Shown: positions 16,806-26,182, numbered from the stretch's first letter. The stretch is 36,300 nucleotides of DNA from Verrucomicrobiota bacterium (GCA_027624625.1 JAQBWH010000019.1:1-36300), one strand, 5' to 3'. Numbers and translations: made by a program. Notes: generated by a model from the sequence alone, not told the origin.

Positions 16806-17963
16806 CTAGGAACGTGCCTCAGCCAAAGCCAGTCCCCGTGCCTCGAGATCGGATGCCAAGAGTGTCTCCAGGTCGCCACCGGGGCGATGACCGCACTTGC
16901 CGAGCACCGCGGCAACGATCTGCCAGATGCGCGGGAACGCGATCCGTCCGGCCAGAAACTCCGCCACCGCCACTTCGTTGGCCGCATTGAGCACGGCCGG
17001 CGCCGCGCCGCCCCGTCGCGCGGCCTGCCGCGCCAGCTCAAGGGCGGGAAAAACGTCATAACGCGGTTCCTCGAAGTCCAACCGGGCGAGACGGGCCCAG
17101 TCCAGCGGCGGCAGCGAGCCCGCGATGCGATCGGGCCAGGTGAGCGCATATTGGATCGGGAACCTCATATCCGAATGGCTCATTTGGGCGAGCACCGATC
17201 CATCCACGAACTCGACCATCGAATGCACGATGCTTTGAGGGTGAATGACCACATCGATCCGCGCGATGTCGACATCGAAAAGCCAGCGGGCCTCGATCAT
17301 TTCCAAACCCTTGTTGAACATCGTGGCCGAATCGATGGTGATTTTTTCGCCCATGCGCCACGTCGGATGGCGCAGCGCCTCCTGCCGGGTCACCGCCCGC
17401 ATCTTGTCCTCCGGCCAGTCCCGGAAAGGTCCGCCGGATGCGGTGAGAATAAGGCGCCGCACCTGCACCGGGTCGCGGCCATCCAAGCACTGGAAAATCG
17501 CGTTGTGCTCGCTGTCCACCGGGAAAATCCGGCGGCCGCTGCGGCGGGCGGCGGACATGACCAGCTCACCAGCTACCACGAGTACTTCCTTGCTGGCTAA
17601 CGCGATGTCCTTGCCGGCCTCAAGTGCGGCGAAGGTCGGACGCAGCCCCCCCGTGCCCACGATGGCGACCAGCACCATGTCCGCGCCTTCCCAAGTGGCC
17701 AGTTGCTCCAAGCCGCCGGGGCCGGTGAAAATGGCCACCGGTTTGTAATCGAGTTTCGCCCGCAATTCCACCTCTGCGGCCGCGTCGGGCACCGCCAGGG
17801 CATCGGGCCGCAAGGAGTTCGCCTCCGCCGCGAGCCGGTCGATATTACGGAACCCGGACATCCCGACAATGCGCACCCGCCCGGACAATTCGCGGGCCAC
17901 ACGGCATGCGCTCTGCCCGATCGAACCGGTCGCGCCGAGGACCACGATGTTGCGGCAACTCAT
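16806..17963 (-). CDS. dxr: 1-deoxy-D-xylulose 5-phosphate reductoisomerase
   Basis: 385 residues, cytoplasmic. It converts DXP to 2-C-methyl-D-erythritol 4-phosphate with NADPH, the committed step of the MEP isoprenoid pathway. The NADPH-binding loop is VLGATGSIGQSA (~8-19). Metal and substrate residues are in ALASKEVLVVAGE, FPVDSEHNAIFQCL, TASGGPFRDW, GEKITIDSATMFNKGLEM and VIHPQSIVHSM, and the C-terminal NAANEVAVAEFLAG is intact. Length is normal for the family. The start overlaps the cdsA stop (ATGA). Confidence 0.97.
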   Translation of the reverse strand: MSCRNIVVLGATGSIGQSACRVARELSGRVRIVGMSGFRNIDRLAAEANSLRPDALAVPDAAAEVELRAKLDYKPVAIFTGPGGLEQLATWEGADMVLVAIVGTGGLRPTFAALEAGKDIALASKEVLVVAGELVMSAARRSGRRIFPVDSEHNAIFQCLDGRDPVQVRRLILTASGGPFRDWPEDKMRAVTRQEALRHPTWRMGEKITIDSATMFNKGLEMIEARWLFDVDIARIDVVIHPQSIVHSMVEFVDGSVLAQMSHSDMRFPIQYALTWPDRIAGSLPPLDWARLARLDFEEPRYDVFPALELARQAARRGGAAPAVLNAANEVAVAEFLAGRIAFPRIWQIVAAVLGKCGHRPGGDLETLLASDLEARGLALAEARS

Positions 17964-18844
17964 GAGGGCAATCCGAGAACCAGACGCATGTAAAAGAAAA
18001 GAATCGGGGCGGTGAAAAGCAGACTGTCGATCAGGTCGAGCACGCCGCCGATACCCGGCAGGAGTCCGCCCGAGTCCTTCGCGTCCGCACTACGCTTGAC
18101 GATCGACTCGGCCAGATCACCGATCACCGCGGCCAACCCGAGCAGCACCCCGAGCACAAGCAGGTCACCGGTGCCAAAAACAGACAGCTTGTCGGGAATG
18201 AGATACCAGAGACCGAAACTTCCCCCCACCGCGAAAAGGATCGCACCGGCCAGCCCTTCCCAGGACTTATGCGGGCTGATATGCGGCACAAGTTTGTGGC
18301 GGCCGAAAACCGAGCCGGTCAAATAGGCACCCATGTCGCTGAATTTCGTCACCAGGAGGAGGTAGAGCACATAGTATTGCCCGATCGTTTCCCCCGAAGG
18401 CTCGCGTGGCGCAAGGTAGACGATTTTGGTCAGAAAATTGAAAAGCCAGACGATGTAAAGGAGCCCGAAGAGCGTGTAGGCCATGGTTTCCAGCGGATTC
18501 TGGTCGCGCGTGCCGCGGAACATTTGCCGCCCGAAAACGACCAAGAGAAAAACCACCAGGACGGCGATCTCGAAATCGTAAGATTTTTCCGGACCGTAGG
18601 ACCGGAACGTGAGGAAACTTCCGGCCAAAAAAACCACCGCGGTGATGAGGGCCGTGAGTTTGAAATTGGGGACGCCTCGCCGGTCAAGCATTTCGAAGTA
18701 TTCCCACAGCCCGAGCAATCCGATCCCGGCAATGGTGATGAAAAAAAGCTGCTCGTACCCCGAGAGGATGGTGCCAAGGACCAGCACCCATAGAATCAGG
18801 GTGCTGAACAGACGGCGGCGAAAAGTTACTTCGGTGGACTCCAT
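17960..18844 (-). CDS. cdsA: Phosphatidate cytidylyltransferase
   Basis: 294 residues, polytopic inner-membrane enzyme that makes CDP-diacylglycerol from phosphatidate and CTP. About seven to eight hydrophobic segments are visible. The C-terminal signature of the family is complete: IGDLAESIVKRSADAKDSGG followed by LPGIGGVLDLIDSLLF. The central KFSDMGAYLTGSVFGRHKL and ISPHKSWEGLAGA blocks are also family-typical. It is the first gene of a minus-strand operon and is divergent from tsaE across a 91-bp gap. Confidence 0.95.
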   Translation of the reverse strand: MESTEVTFRRRLFSTLILWVLVLGTILSGYEQLFFITIAGIGLLGLWEYFEMLDRRGVPNFKLTALITAVVFLAGSFLTFRSYGPEKSYDFEIAVLVVFLLVVFGRQMFRGTRDQNPLETMAYTLFGLLYIVWLFNFLTKIVYLAPREPSGETIGQYYVLYLLLVTKFSDMGAYLTGSVFGRHKLVPHISPHKSWEGLAGAILFAVGGSFGLWYLIPDKLSVFGTGDLLVLGVLLGLAAVIGDLAESIVKRSADAKDSGGLLPGIGGVLDLIDSLLFTAPILFFYMRLVLGLPS

Positions 18845-18894
18845 CGGGGCGGCCGCACATGGTCAAAAGCCCGCGCGGCAAAGGCAAGCGTGCA

Positions 18895-18924
18895 TTGGCC
18901 CCGTCCCCGCCGCGATGCTATAGA
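18895..18924 (+). promoter_or_regulatory. Candidate promoter of the tsaE operon
   Basis: TTGGCC (18895-18900), 18-bp spacer, TATAGA (18919-18924), four of six consensus in each box. The -10 box ends 11 nt before the tsaE ATG, giving a very short leader. Weaker than the TTGACA promoters elsewhere in the window. Confidence 0.3.
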
Positions 18925-18935
18925 TACGGGTCGCC

Positions 18936-19352
18936 ATGAAATCCATCGTTTCAACCCACCCCGACGAAACGACCGCGGCCGGTCGTGACCTCGGCGCTCG
19001 CCTCGCCCCCGGAACGGTCGTCGCCCTCGCTGGCGATCTCGGGGCCGGCAAAACGCACTTTGTGCGGGGACTCGTTGCCGGATGGGGCGGGAGCGAAGGA
19101 GCCACTAGTCCCACGTTCACCCTTCTTCACGAATATGCCACCCCCCGGGGCCCCGTCTTTCATCTTGATCTCTACCGGGCGAAGACCTCCGCCGAGGTCT
19201 GGGATGCCGCGCACGACGAACTGAGCGACGCGACCGGCCTGGTTGTCATCGAATGGGCCGACCGCTTTCCCGAACTCGTGCCGCCCAACGCCTGCCGGGT
19301 TTCCCTCACCGCCACGGGCCCAGGTCGCCGCGAGATCGACATCGAGCAGTGA
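18936..19352 (+). CDS. tsaE: tRNA t6A biosynthesis ATPase TsaE
   Basis: 138 residues, cytoplasmic P-loop ATPase that works with TsaB and TsaD to add threonylcarbamoyl to A37 of ANN-decoding tRNAs. Walker A is GDLGAGKTHFVRGL (~33-46), with the family motifs TSPTFTLLHEY and FHLDLYR and the Walker B-like VVIEWADRF. Normal length. The stop overlaps the GTG of tsaB, so two of the three core t6A proteins are coupled here. Confidence 0.95.
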   Translation: MKSIVSTHPDETTAAGRDLGARLAPGTVVALAGDLGAGKTHFVRGLVAGWGGSEGATSPTFTLLHEYATPRGPVFHLDLYRAKTSAEVWDAAHDELSDATGLVVIEWADRFPELVPPNACRVSLTATGPGRREIDIEQ

Positions 19353-19945
19353 AAACCCTCGCCATCGAAATATCGTCGGCCGCGGCGGGAGTGGCCGTGG
19401 CGGCAGAGGGGAAAATCACCGCCCTCCGCCGGTTCGAGGCACCGCGCGGACGCGGGGCGGAAGTTTTCTCCGTGTTGGCCGAGATGCGCGCTTCTTGGCA
19501 TGGCGCGGAGCGCGTTGCCGTGGGCCTCGGTCCGGGCTCCTACAACGGACTTCGCGTGGCTTGTGCCCTCGCCGGCTCTTGGCAAATGGCGCTCGGGGTC
19601 GAGTTGGTCGCCGCTCCATCCTGTTGTCTCCTCGACGTGCCCGAAGAGGCTTACTTGGCAGCAGGTGATGCGCGCGGCGGCCGCATTTGGTCGGCCCGCG
19701 TGGAGCACCGCCGGCTGAACAGCGCGATCGCCCTGCTCACCCCCGACGAATTTCGTCTCCAGATCGAAGGAGCCGACCTTGCCGTTTACCGCGTCGGCGA
19801 TCTGCCCGGCTTCGCATCATTGCCTGCCACCGGACCGGATGCCTCCATCCTCGCTTTGCTCGCCCCCCGCTTGACCCCGGTCGATCCCACGCGATTCGGA
19901 CCCATTTATCTCAAGCCGCCACACATCACCCCGCCCCGGCCGTGA
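19349..19945 (+). CDS. tsaB: tRNA t6A biosynthesis protein TsaB
   Basis: 198 residues, ASKHA-fold protein that scaffolds TsaD and TsaE. It begins VKTLAIEISSAAAGVAVA, a slightly degenerate form of the family LAIDTS start, and carries GLGPGSYNGLRVACALA in place of the usual GPGSFTGLR. The C-terminal half is shortened and variable, as is common. Start is GTG 19349 overlapping the tsaE stop (GTGA); the frame is open further upstream inside tsaE. The PBP2 gene follows after ~50 bp. Confidence 0.9.
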   Translation: MKTLAIEISSAAAGVAVAAEGKITALRRFEAPRGRGAEVFSVLAEMRASWHGAERVAVGLGPGSYNGLRVACALAGSWQMALGVELVAAPSCCLLDVPEEAYLAAGDARGGRIWSARVEHRRLNSAIALLTPDEFRLQIEGADLAVYRVGDLPGFASLPATGPDASILALLAPRLTPVDPTRFGPIYLKPPHITPPRP

Positions 19946-19997
19946 CTTGCCACCGCCCACCGATGTATATTCATTGCCCCTTCGCCCTCGCGTGAAA

Positions 19998-21932
19998 ATG
20001 CCGCGTTTTTTCCTCATCCTCCTGGTCCTCGCCCTCCCGGCCTCCGCCCAGCAACGCCTCACCGATGTGGTGGCCGTGCCCCGGCCCACTTGGGAAACCC
20101 AGAAACAGGCCCGCACCTATCTCCTCAACGTGCCGGCCCCGCGCGGACAGATCACCGACCGTCACGGCGCCCCGCTGGCCCAAACCCGCGTGGCCTTCAA
20201 TCTCGGCCTCAGCTTTCCCACCCCGCTCGAATTTACCGACGGACAAGCGGTCAACTTCGCCCGCCGGCAAATTCTCACCGCGCAGGACCTTCTCGGCCGC
20301 GCCTTCAATGTCACCGACCAATCCCTCGTCCAGCATTACAACAACCGCGGCATCCTCCCTTTCATTCTGGCCGAAGACCTGACCAACGAGGACATGGCCA
20401 AAGTCAGTCGCGGACTCGGTGCCGGCCTCGTTCTCCAGCACGCCTACTTCCGGCATTACCCGCTCGGGGCGATGGCCGCGCATATCGTGGGATACACCGG
20501 CCGCGTTGCCCCCCTCTCGATCAAACCGATCGAGAACCGGGACCTGGTCTTCCCCGATGCCGAGGGACGGGAAGGCCTCGAGCAAGTTTTCGACGACCAG
20601 TTGCGCGGCACACCCGGCGTGCTCAACCTCACCCTCAACGCCGAAGGCAAGCGCACCACGGAGAGAATCGTCCAGCAACCGGTCCCGGGTTACAATGTCA
20701 TAACCACCCTCGACCTCACGGTGCAAAAAGCCTGCGAGGACGCCCTGGCCAAAACCGGCCGCCGCGGTGCCGTCGTGGTGGTCGACCCGAATAGTGGGGA
20801 AATCCTCGGCATGGCCTCGCGTCCGTCCTTTGATCCCAACGCTTTCATTCCCATCATCAAACCGGATGTTTTCGCCCGACTCAACGAAGACCCCGCCGTT
20901 CCGCTCTACCCGCGGGCCTTTCGTTCGGCCTACCCGCCCGGCTCGACCTTCAAGACCTTGGTCGGCCTCGCCGCACTGCAGACCGGGCTGATCACGCCGG
21001 ATACCCGCATCGGCTGTCCGGGTGGTCTCCAAGTCGGCAACTTCTATTTCCGCAACCACCGTTCCGGTCACTCCGGGCAACTCACCCTCGCCCAGGCCCT
21101 CGCCCAATCGTGCAACACATGGTTCTACCAGGCCGGATTGAAAATCGGGGCGGAACCCATCATCGAGTGGTCTCAAGCCCTGGGCCTGGGTCGCCGCACC
21201 GGCATCCCCCTGCGGGCCGAATCGGCCGGCAACATTCCCACCGATCAATACATGCGCCGCGTCCACAACCGCAAAATCCTGCAGGGCGATGTCGCCAACA
21301 TGAGCATCGGACAAGGCGACATCCTGGTCACCCCGCTGCAAATGGCTCAGGCCATGGGCGTGCTCGCCGCCCGCGGCAATTTCCATCAGACGCGTTTGGT
21401 CAAGCAGGTGCAAAGCCTCGACAACCGGGTCGTCTCGGCCTATCCGGACCGCGTCCGGGCCGAACTTAACATCGCGCCAGAAAACCTCGAAGACCTCAAC
21501 AAAGGCCTCGTGATGGTGACCAGCGACGGCTCCGGGACCGGCCGCCGGGCCGCCACGGTCAAAGGGGTCAAAGTCGCCGGCAAGACCGGCACCGCCCAAT
21601 GGGGACCGGTCGCCAAAGGCCGTAACGCCGCTTGGTTTGCCGGCTACGCGCCGGCCAACCACCCGCCCCTCTACGCGTTCGCCGCGGTGGTCGAGGGCAA
21701 CCCCGGTGAGTCCCTCTCCGGCGGCTCGAACGCCGCCCCCGTGATCGGCGAGGTCCTTTCCCTTCTCCTCAAGGACTACAAACCACCAAAGAAAGAGTCC
21801 GAAGAGGAAAAGCCGGCCGAGGAAGAAGCTGCACCTCGGGAAACGGAAGACGCCGTGGACACCGAGCGGACCGAAGACCTCATGAATCCCGAGGGCGCAC
21901 CCACCCGGGAGGAACTCTCCGCTGTCGAGTAG
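19998..21932 (+). CDS. mrdA: Penicillin-binding protein 2 (elongation transpeptidase)
   Basis: 644 residues. Cross-links peptidoglycan during lateral growth. After the N-terminus come the non-catalytic PBP dimer domain (~40-250; PAPRGQITDRHGAPLAQ is the family RGxIxDRxG block; GREGLEQVFDDQLRG) and the transpeptidase domain (~260-600). Active-site motifs: SxxK at S316 (PPGSTFKTLV), SxN at S371 (QSCNTWF), KTG at K529 (AGKTGTAQWG). A charged tail rich in Glu (~595-644) follows. The N-terminus MPRFFLILLVLALPASAQQ looks like a cleavable signal peptide rather than the usual anchor. A GTG at 19992 is an alternative start two codons upstream. A TATATT at 19966-19971 may be a -10 box. No mreC/mreD/rodA in the window. 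Confidence 0.93.
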   Translation: MPRFFLILLVLALPASAQQRLTDVVAVPRPTWETQKQARTYLLNVPAPRGQITDRHGAPLAQTRVAFNLGLSFPTPLEFTDGQAVNFARRQILTAQDLLGRAFNVTDQSLVQHYNNRGILPFILAEDLTNEDMAKVSRGLGAGLVLQHAYFRHYPLGAMAAHIVGYTGRVAPLSIKPIENRDLVFPDAEGREGLEQVFDDQLRGTPGVLNLTLNAEGKRTTERIVQQPVPGYNVITTLDLTVQKACEDALAKTGRRGAVVVVDPNSGEILGMASRPSFDPNAFIPIIKPDVFARLNEDPAVPLYPRAFRSAYPPGSTFKTLVGLAALQTGLITPDTRIGCPGGLQVGNFYFRNHRSGHSGQLTLAQALAQSCNTWFYQAGLKIGAEPIIEWSQALGLGRRTGIPLRAESAGNIPTDQYMRRVHNRKILQGDVANMSIGQGDILVTPLQMAQAMGVLAARGNFHQTRLVKQVQSLDNRVVSAYPDRVRAELNIAPENLEDLNKGLVMVTSDGSGTGRRAATVKGVKVAGKTGTAQWGPVAKGRNAAWFAGYAPANHPPLYAFAAVVEGNPGESLSGGSNAAPVIGEVLSLLLKDYKPPKKESEEEKPAEEEAAPRETEDAVDTERTEDLMNPEGAPTREELSAVE

Positions 21933-21968
21933 ATCCCTTTGCGTTTGCCGCCACCCGCCGCTGGCGCG

Positions 21969-23684
21969 ATGATTCGCTCCATGTTGGAACTGCGAGAAGT
22001 GACGGTTACGGCAAGCGGCGCGGCGGAAGCACCGGTCTTGCTCTCCGAGGTGACGGCATGCTTTGCGCGCGGCGAAGTTTGCGCCCTGCTTGGTCCGAGC
22101 GGCAGCGGCAAGACCACCTTGGTGCGGGCCGTCGCCGGAATCGCCGGAACGAGCGCAGGGTCTTTGCATTGGAAAGGCATCGATCTCAACTTGGAGGACC
22201 TTCCGCCATCGCAAATCGGCTACGTTCCGCAATTCACCATCAGCCAAGAAAATCTCACCGCCGAGGAGAATATCATCCTCGCCCTCCGCCTCCGCGTCGT
22301 CGGCCTCTCCGGGCCGGCACTCGAAGCGCGGGCCGCCGAGTTGCTCGATCTCACCAGCCTTGGCTCCGCCGCGAAGACTCTCTCGAAACATCTCTCCGGC
22401 GGGCAGCGCCGCCGCCTCGCCCTCTCCATGGAATTGGCCGGCGAACCGCCCCTGCTCCTCTGCGACGAGGTAACCAGCGGTCTCGACGCGCGCTCCGAAC
22501 GCGAAATCCTCGACTTACTCCGCCGCATCGCCCGCGAGGGCAACCGCGTGGTCATCGTTGTCACCCACGGACTGCGCGATCTCGACGCGTTCGACAAAGT
22601 CGCTGTCCTTAGCGGCGGCAGCCTCGCTTACTTCGGACCGCCGGACACCTTGGCCCACTATTTCCGGGTCGACCGGCCGGAGGAAATTTTCGAGCGCCTC
22701 CCGCAACGCAGCGCCGCGGAATGGCATGCGTCCTGGAACAAGCACCGCACGCACTTTGAACCGGCGGACCGGCCACCTCCGGAAACGGCGGTCACAGCGG
22801 ACGTCACCGCGGATCTTCCCGTTTTGCTGCCCGGCGCCTTCAGCCAGTTCCTCACCCTCACGGCCACCCGCTGGAAAATTTTCTCCCGCGACAAGGGCAA
22901 CTTCGCCCTGCAAATCGGCCTTGTCCTCGGCTTCCCGCTGGTCGTGGCCGTCTTCGCACTGGGCGGACTACCCGCCGTACCCAACTTGGATGCCGGCCTG
23001 AGCGGCGATGTGGTGCGACAACTCATCGAGGCGCGCACCTACGCCGAGGGAGCAAGCAAGGCCGGAAGCGTGGTATCCGGTCTGGTCCTGCTGCAGGTCA
23101 TTCTCCTCGGTCTGCTCGGAGCGAACAACAGCGCGCGCGAAATCGCGGGGGAACGCGCCATTTTCGAAAAGGAACGTTTTGCCGGGCTGAAACCCGCTGC
23201 TTACGTGGCCTCGAAAACCGTGTTCCTCGCCGTGCTCGTTGTTTTACAATCGGCGTGGATGACCTGGTTTGTGCGCACCGTGACCGGCTTTCCGGGCGAC
23301 GGCTCCCAACAGTTTCTCTTCTTCCTCTTGGTCAACGCCGCGCTCACCGCGACATGCCTCGGCATCTCTGCCCTGGTCCGCAACGCCGACCAAGCCTCCC
23401 TCGCTTCGATCTACCTCGTTGGCTTCCAGTTGCCGCTTTCCGGTGCCGTCCTCGCGTTGCCCGCGGGGTTGGACGCCGCTTTGCGCCCCTTCATCGCCGC
23501 TTACTGGAGTTGGAGCGGTGCCCTGCAGAGCCTCCGCGAGACCCGCTACTATGACGTGCTTGAATTGGTCGTACCCACCACGTTATCCGCCGCCTCGCTC
23601 TGCGCCTGGGTCCTCATCCTGCATATCATCTTCGGCATTTTTATAGCATGGCTGGGTTGCCTTCGGTCCGCTTGGGATCGATAG
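21969..23684 (+). CDS. ABCG-like half-transporter (ATPase fused to ABC-2 membrane domain)
   Basis: 571 residues. The N-terminal ATPase domain (~1-230) has Walker A LLGPSGSGKTTLV (~40-52), signature HLSGGQRRRLALSM and Walker B LLLCDEVTSGLD, then an H-loop VVTHGLRDLD. A linker of ~60 residues leads to an ABC-2 membrane domain of about six helices (FALQIGLVLGFPLVVAVFAL; VVSGLVLLQVILLGLL), including the ABCG-type NSAREIAGERAIFEKERF loop. Domain order is that of ABCG exporters. Start 21969 is chosen over a TTG at 21939 because family homology begins at MLELREVTV; the ATG at 21981 is another option. It heads a three-gene group with two unknown envelope proteins. Substrate unknown. Confidence 0.9.
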   Translation: MIRSMLELREVTVTASGAAEAPVLLSEVTACFARGEVCALLGPSGSGKTTLVRAVAGIAGTSAGSLHWKGIDLNLEDLPPSQIGYVPQFTISQENLTAEENIILALRLRVVGLSGPALEARAAELLDLTSLGSAAKTLSKHLSGGQRRRLALSMELAGEPPLLLCDEVTSGLDARSEREILDLLRRIAREGNRVVIVVTHGLRDLDAFDKVAVLSGGSLAYFGPPDTLAHYFRVDRPEEIFERLPQRSAAEWHASWNKHRTHFEPADRPPPETAVTADVTADLPVLLPGAFSQFLTLTATRWKIFSRDKGNFALQIGLVLGFPLVVAVFALGGLPAVPNLDAGLSGDVVRQLIEARTYAEGASKAGSVVSGLVLLQVILLGLLGANNSAREIAGERAIFEKERFAGLKPAAYVASKTVFLAVLVVLQSAWMTWFVRTVTGFPGDGSQQFLFFLLVNAALTATCLGISALVRNADQASLASIYLVGFQLPLSGAVLALPAGLDAALRPFIAAYWSWSGALQSLRETRYYDVLELVVPTTLSAASLCAWVLILHIIFGIFIAWLGCLRSAWDR

Positions 23685-23693
23685 TATTGACCC

Positions 23694-24092
23694 ATGGCCC
23701 GCCGCGCCCGCAGCACACCGAAAGCCGGAATCATGGCCGGCGCGCTGGTTGCCGCCCTGCTCTTGGTCGCCCTCGGCGGCTATTTCCTCGGCTCCGGCGG
23801 AACACCTTACCGCACCGCACCCGAGTTCCCGGTCGAGGAATATCTTTCCTCCTCCAGTTCATTGCGCGGAAACAGCTACCGCCTGAGCGGGGCAATCCTC
23901 AACTCCATCGCTTGGTCACCACAATCCGGACGCCTCATTTCGGTCGAACCGACCGGCTCGGGTTCGCCCATCCCGGTGGTTGTTCCGCCGTGGCCGGGCG
24001 AGGTTGCCATGCAGAAGGGTCAACGCTTCCATTTTCTGGTCGAAATCCGCGAAAATGGCATCGTCTACGCCAAGGAACTCACCAAATCATGA
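23694..24092 (+). CDS. Single-pass membrane protein with small C-terminal domain, unknown
   Basis: 132 residues. A basic N-terminus (MARRARSTPKAG) is followed by one membrane helix (~13-33, MAGALVAALLLVALGGYFLG). The exported domain (~55-132) is short and beta-rich (NSYRLSGAILNSIAWSP; QRFHFLVEIRENGIVYAKEL), suggestive of an OB-like barrel, which is a guess from the strand pattern. It starts 10 nt after the ABC transporter stop, and its stop overlaps the next gene (ATGA), so the three proteins are likely made together. Confidence 0.75.
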   Translation: MARRARSTPKAGIMAGALVAALLLVALGGYFLGSGGTPYRTAPEFPVEEYLSSSSSLRGNSYRLSGAILNSIAWSPQSGRLISVEPTGSGSPIPVVVPPWPGEVAMQKGQRFHFLVEIRENGIVYAKELTKS

Positions 24093-26182
24093 GATCGATT
24101 CTGGCCGCACTCTTCGTCTTTCTCCCGGGGGCTTTTCTCAGCGCGCAGGAAAACACCGAGGGCGCGGGGGATTCCGCAGCCGCCACCGGGGGGGCGCGTC
24201 CTCCGCAAATGAACGAAGGGTTTATCGGCCGGGACATTCCCGCCTTTGACCCGGGGAGCGAGGTTGCCTCTTTCGACGGTAAAATCTGGAACATCAACAA
24301 CAACCGTTTATTCCGCGCGCGCTTCGAAAAATATCTCAACGCCCCGGCGGCCACCAGCGCTGCCGACGTGGCCTACCGCAAGACGATCGATCGCATCCTC
24401 GAGTTGCTCGCCCCGGGCAACGCGACCCAAAAAAATATCGAACAAGCCTTCGCCCTCTTGTCCAAGGCCTCGGAATATCGGGACGACGCCAACCTTTGCC
24501 GCACCATGTCGGATGCCATCCACGCGGCGCGGGTCAGCCTCGAGAAGATCAAAAACCTCCAGCGGGAAAACACCCTCCTCGAGAAACAGCGCGCCACCGC
24601 GGAGTGGAACAACATGATGGCGGCCCGCTCCTCGGCTCTCGAAGTGAAGGGCGGGAGCGATGCGGCCATTGCCGCCCAGCAGGAGAATGTCAGGTTCGCC
24701 CGAGACGCCAAAATGACTTCGGCCAAACGGATCCTTTCGGACGTCGCCCAAACCATCGAAAACAACAAACTACGCATCGCGTTGACCGAACTTAACACCC
24801 GCGGGCATCTTCAGGCCCTCATCATGCAGTATTTCGCCACGCGCCGCTTCGAGCACGTGCTCATCGCCAACCGCTTCTACCGCGCGATTTATAAAGATGG
24901 CGACAATTCGATCGACGTCTACAAGCAGATGGTCGAATCGCTCCCGGTCAACCGGGACGCTGGTCAGGCCCGGATCAATGCCGAATTCGACCCGAAGGTG
25001 GCCGCCGCAGGAGGCTCCGGCGACCAGGGCGCGGGGGTAAGGGCCGGGACCGATGGCGCGGCCGCCGGCGTGAGCAACCGCGCGGAGGGAAGCCGGGGCA
25101 ACGGCGGATCTTTTGCCGCCAGCGGGATGAAACTCGGTTTGGAAAACTTCAGCGTGGAAAGCCTGACCGGCGGGGCGGCCGTCGCGGCCCAGACCCTGAG
25201 CAAATTGGTCAGCTCACTCAGCCAGGTCGACAGCCTGGCCAACGAGGCTATCCGCGACGTCAACGAGGGCGTCGAGGCTTACAAATTCCTTCTCGAGCAA
25301 GGTGAACTCAACAGCGCCGTCGAACGCCTGGCCGAAACTTTCGCCCTCGGGGAATTCATGCCAAGCGTCCGCCTGCTCTCGCGCGAGGACAAGCGCCGGG
25401 CCCTCAAGTTCACCCAGATGAGGAACGAACTGCTCACCGCGCTCGAGGTCAATGATCTCACCCGGGCGGAAAAACTGCTCAACGAGATGACCGAAATGTC
25501 CGCCGACTTCGACCCGAGCAAGCCGTTGGCCAAGATCGAGACGGCCAAGACAATCAGCGCGATGCACCTGGCCAAGGCGAAAAATGCCGCGGTCTCCGGC
25601 GACCGGACCGCGATGGAATCCGAGCTGCGGGCCGCGATGGAAATCTGGCCGCGCAACCCCGCCTTGGCCGAGGTCGGGCAAAACATTTTCCAACAAACCG
25701 ACCTGCAGCAGCAGGCCCTGAGCGAACTCCAGCGCCTCATCGAGCAGGGCGACCACCGCGCCATCTACCGCCAGAACGCCAAATTCATCGCGGCCACTGC
25801 GCTTTACCCCGAATGGCAGGAAAAACTCGGCCCGATCCTCGAGGCCATGACCGAAATCGAGGGATCCTTGCAGCGCGCCCGGGAAATCCAGCAACGCGGA
25901 GACGCGGCTGGTGCTTGGGAAAGCATCCAGCTGGCCGCGGCCAAATATCCCGAAGACAACGAGATCAACCGCCTGCGCGCCGACCTGGCCAGCGGCGGGG
26001 CCGCCACCTTCGTCCAGGCACTGAACAAAGGGGACGAACTCGAGGCCCGGGGCGAATCTGGCGCCGCCCTCGCCTGGTATCTCGAAGCCCACCGTCAGTA
26101 TCCGCCGAGCAAGTTCGCCCAAGAAAAAATCAACGCCCTGGCCGAGCGTGTCCTGCCCGGGGCGTCGCCCGCTGCCCCCTGA
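24089..26182 (+). CDS. Large exported helical-repeat protein, unknown function
   Basis: 697 residues. A signal peptide (MRSILAALFVFLPGAFLSAQ) gives export. Residues ~60-295 are helical (a conserved-looking opening, FIGRDIPAFDPGSEVASFDG, precedes them), then a Gly/Ala-rich low-complexity linker (~302-350), then TPR-like helical repeats to the end (WPRNPALAEVGQNIFQ; YPEDNEINRLRADLASGG; GAALAWYLEAHRQYPPSKFA). The ATG at 24089 overlaps the stop of the preceding gene; the longer open frame starting in the ABC gene is not real. The TPR part suggests a scaffold in the periplasm. No enzymatic motif seen. Confidence 0.75.
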   Translation: MRSILAALFVFLPGAFLSAQENTEGAGDSAAATGGARPPQMNEGFIGRDIPAFDPGSEVASFDGKIWNINNNRLFRARFEKYLNAPAATSAADVAYRKTIDRILELLAPGNATQKNIEQAFALLSKASEYRDDANLCRTMSDAIHAARVSLEKIKNLQRENTLLEKQRATAEWNNMMAARSSALEVKGGSDAAIAAQQENVRFARDAKMTSAKRILSDVAQTIENNKLRIALTELNTRGHLQALIMQYFATRRFEHVLIANRFYRAIYKDGDNSIDVYKQMVESLPVNRDAGQARINAEFDPKVAAAGGSGDQGAGVRAGTDGAAAGVSNRAEGSRGNGGSFAASGMKLGLENFSVESLTGGAAVAAQTLSKLVSSLSQVDSLANEAIRDVNEGVEAYKFLLEQGELNSAVERLAETFALGEFMPSVRLLSREDKRRALKFTQMRNELLTALEVNDLTRAEKLLNEMTEMSADFDPSKPLAKIETAKTISAMHLAKAKNAAVSGDRTAMESELRAAMEIWPRNPALAEVGQNIFQQTDLQQQALSELQRLIEQGDHRAIYRQNAKFIAATALYPEWQEKLGPILEAMTEIEGSLQRAREIQQRGDAAGAWESIQLAAAKYPEDNEINRLRADLASGGAATFVQALNKGDELEARGESGAALAWYLEAHRQYPPSKFAQEKINALAERVLPGASPAAP

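Noticed and set aside
19971..22391. 806-residue open frame on the minus strand
   Set aside because: It lies antisense to the PBP2 gene and the start of the ABC transporter gene, whose motifs are complete. High GC keeps opposite-strand frames open.
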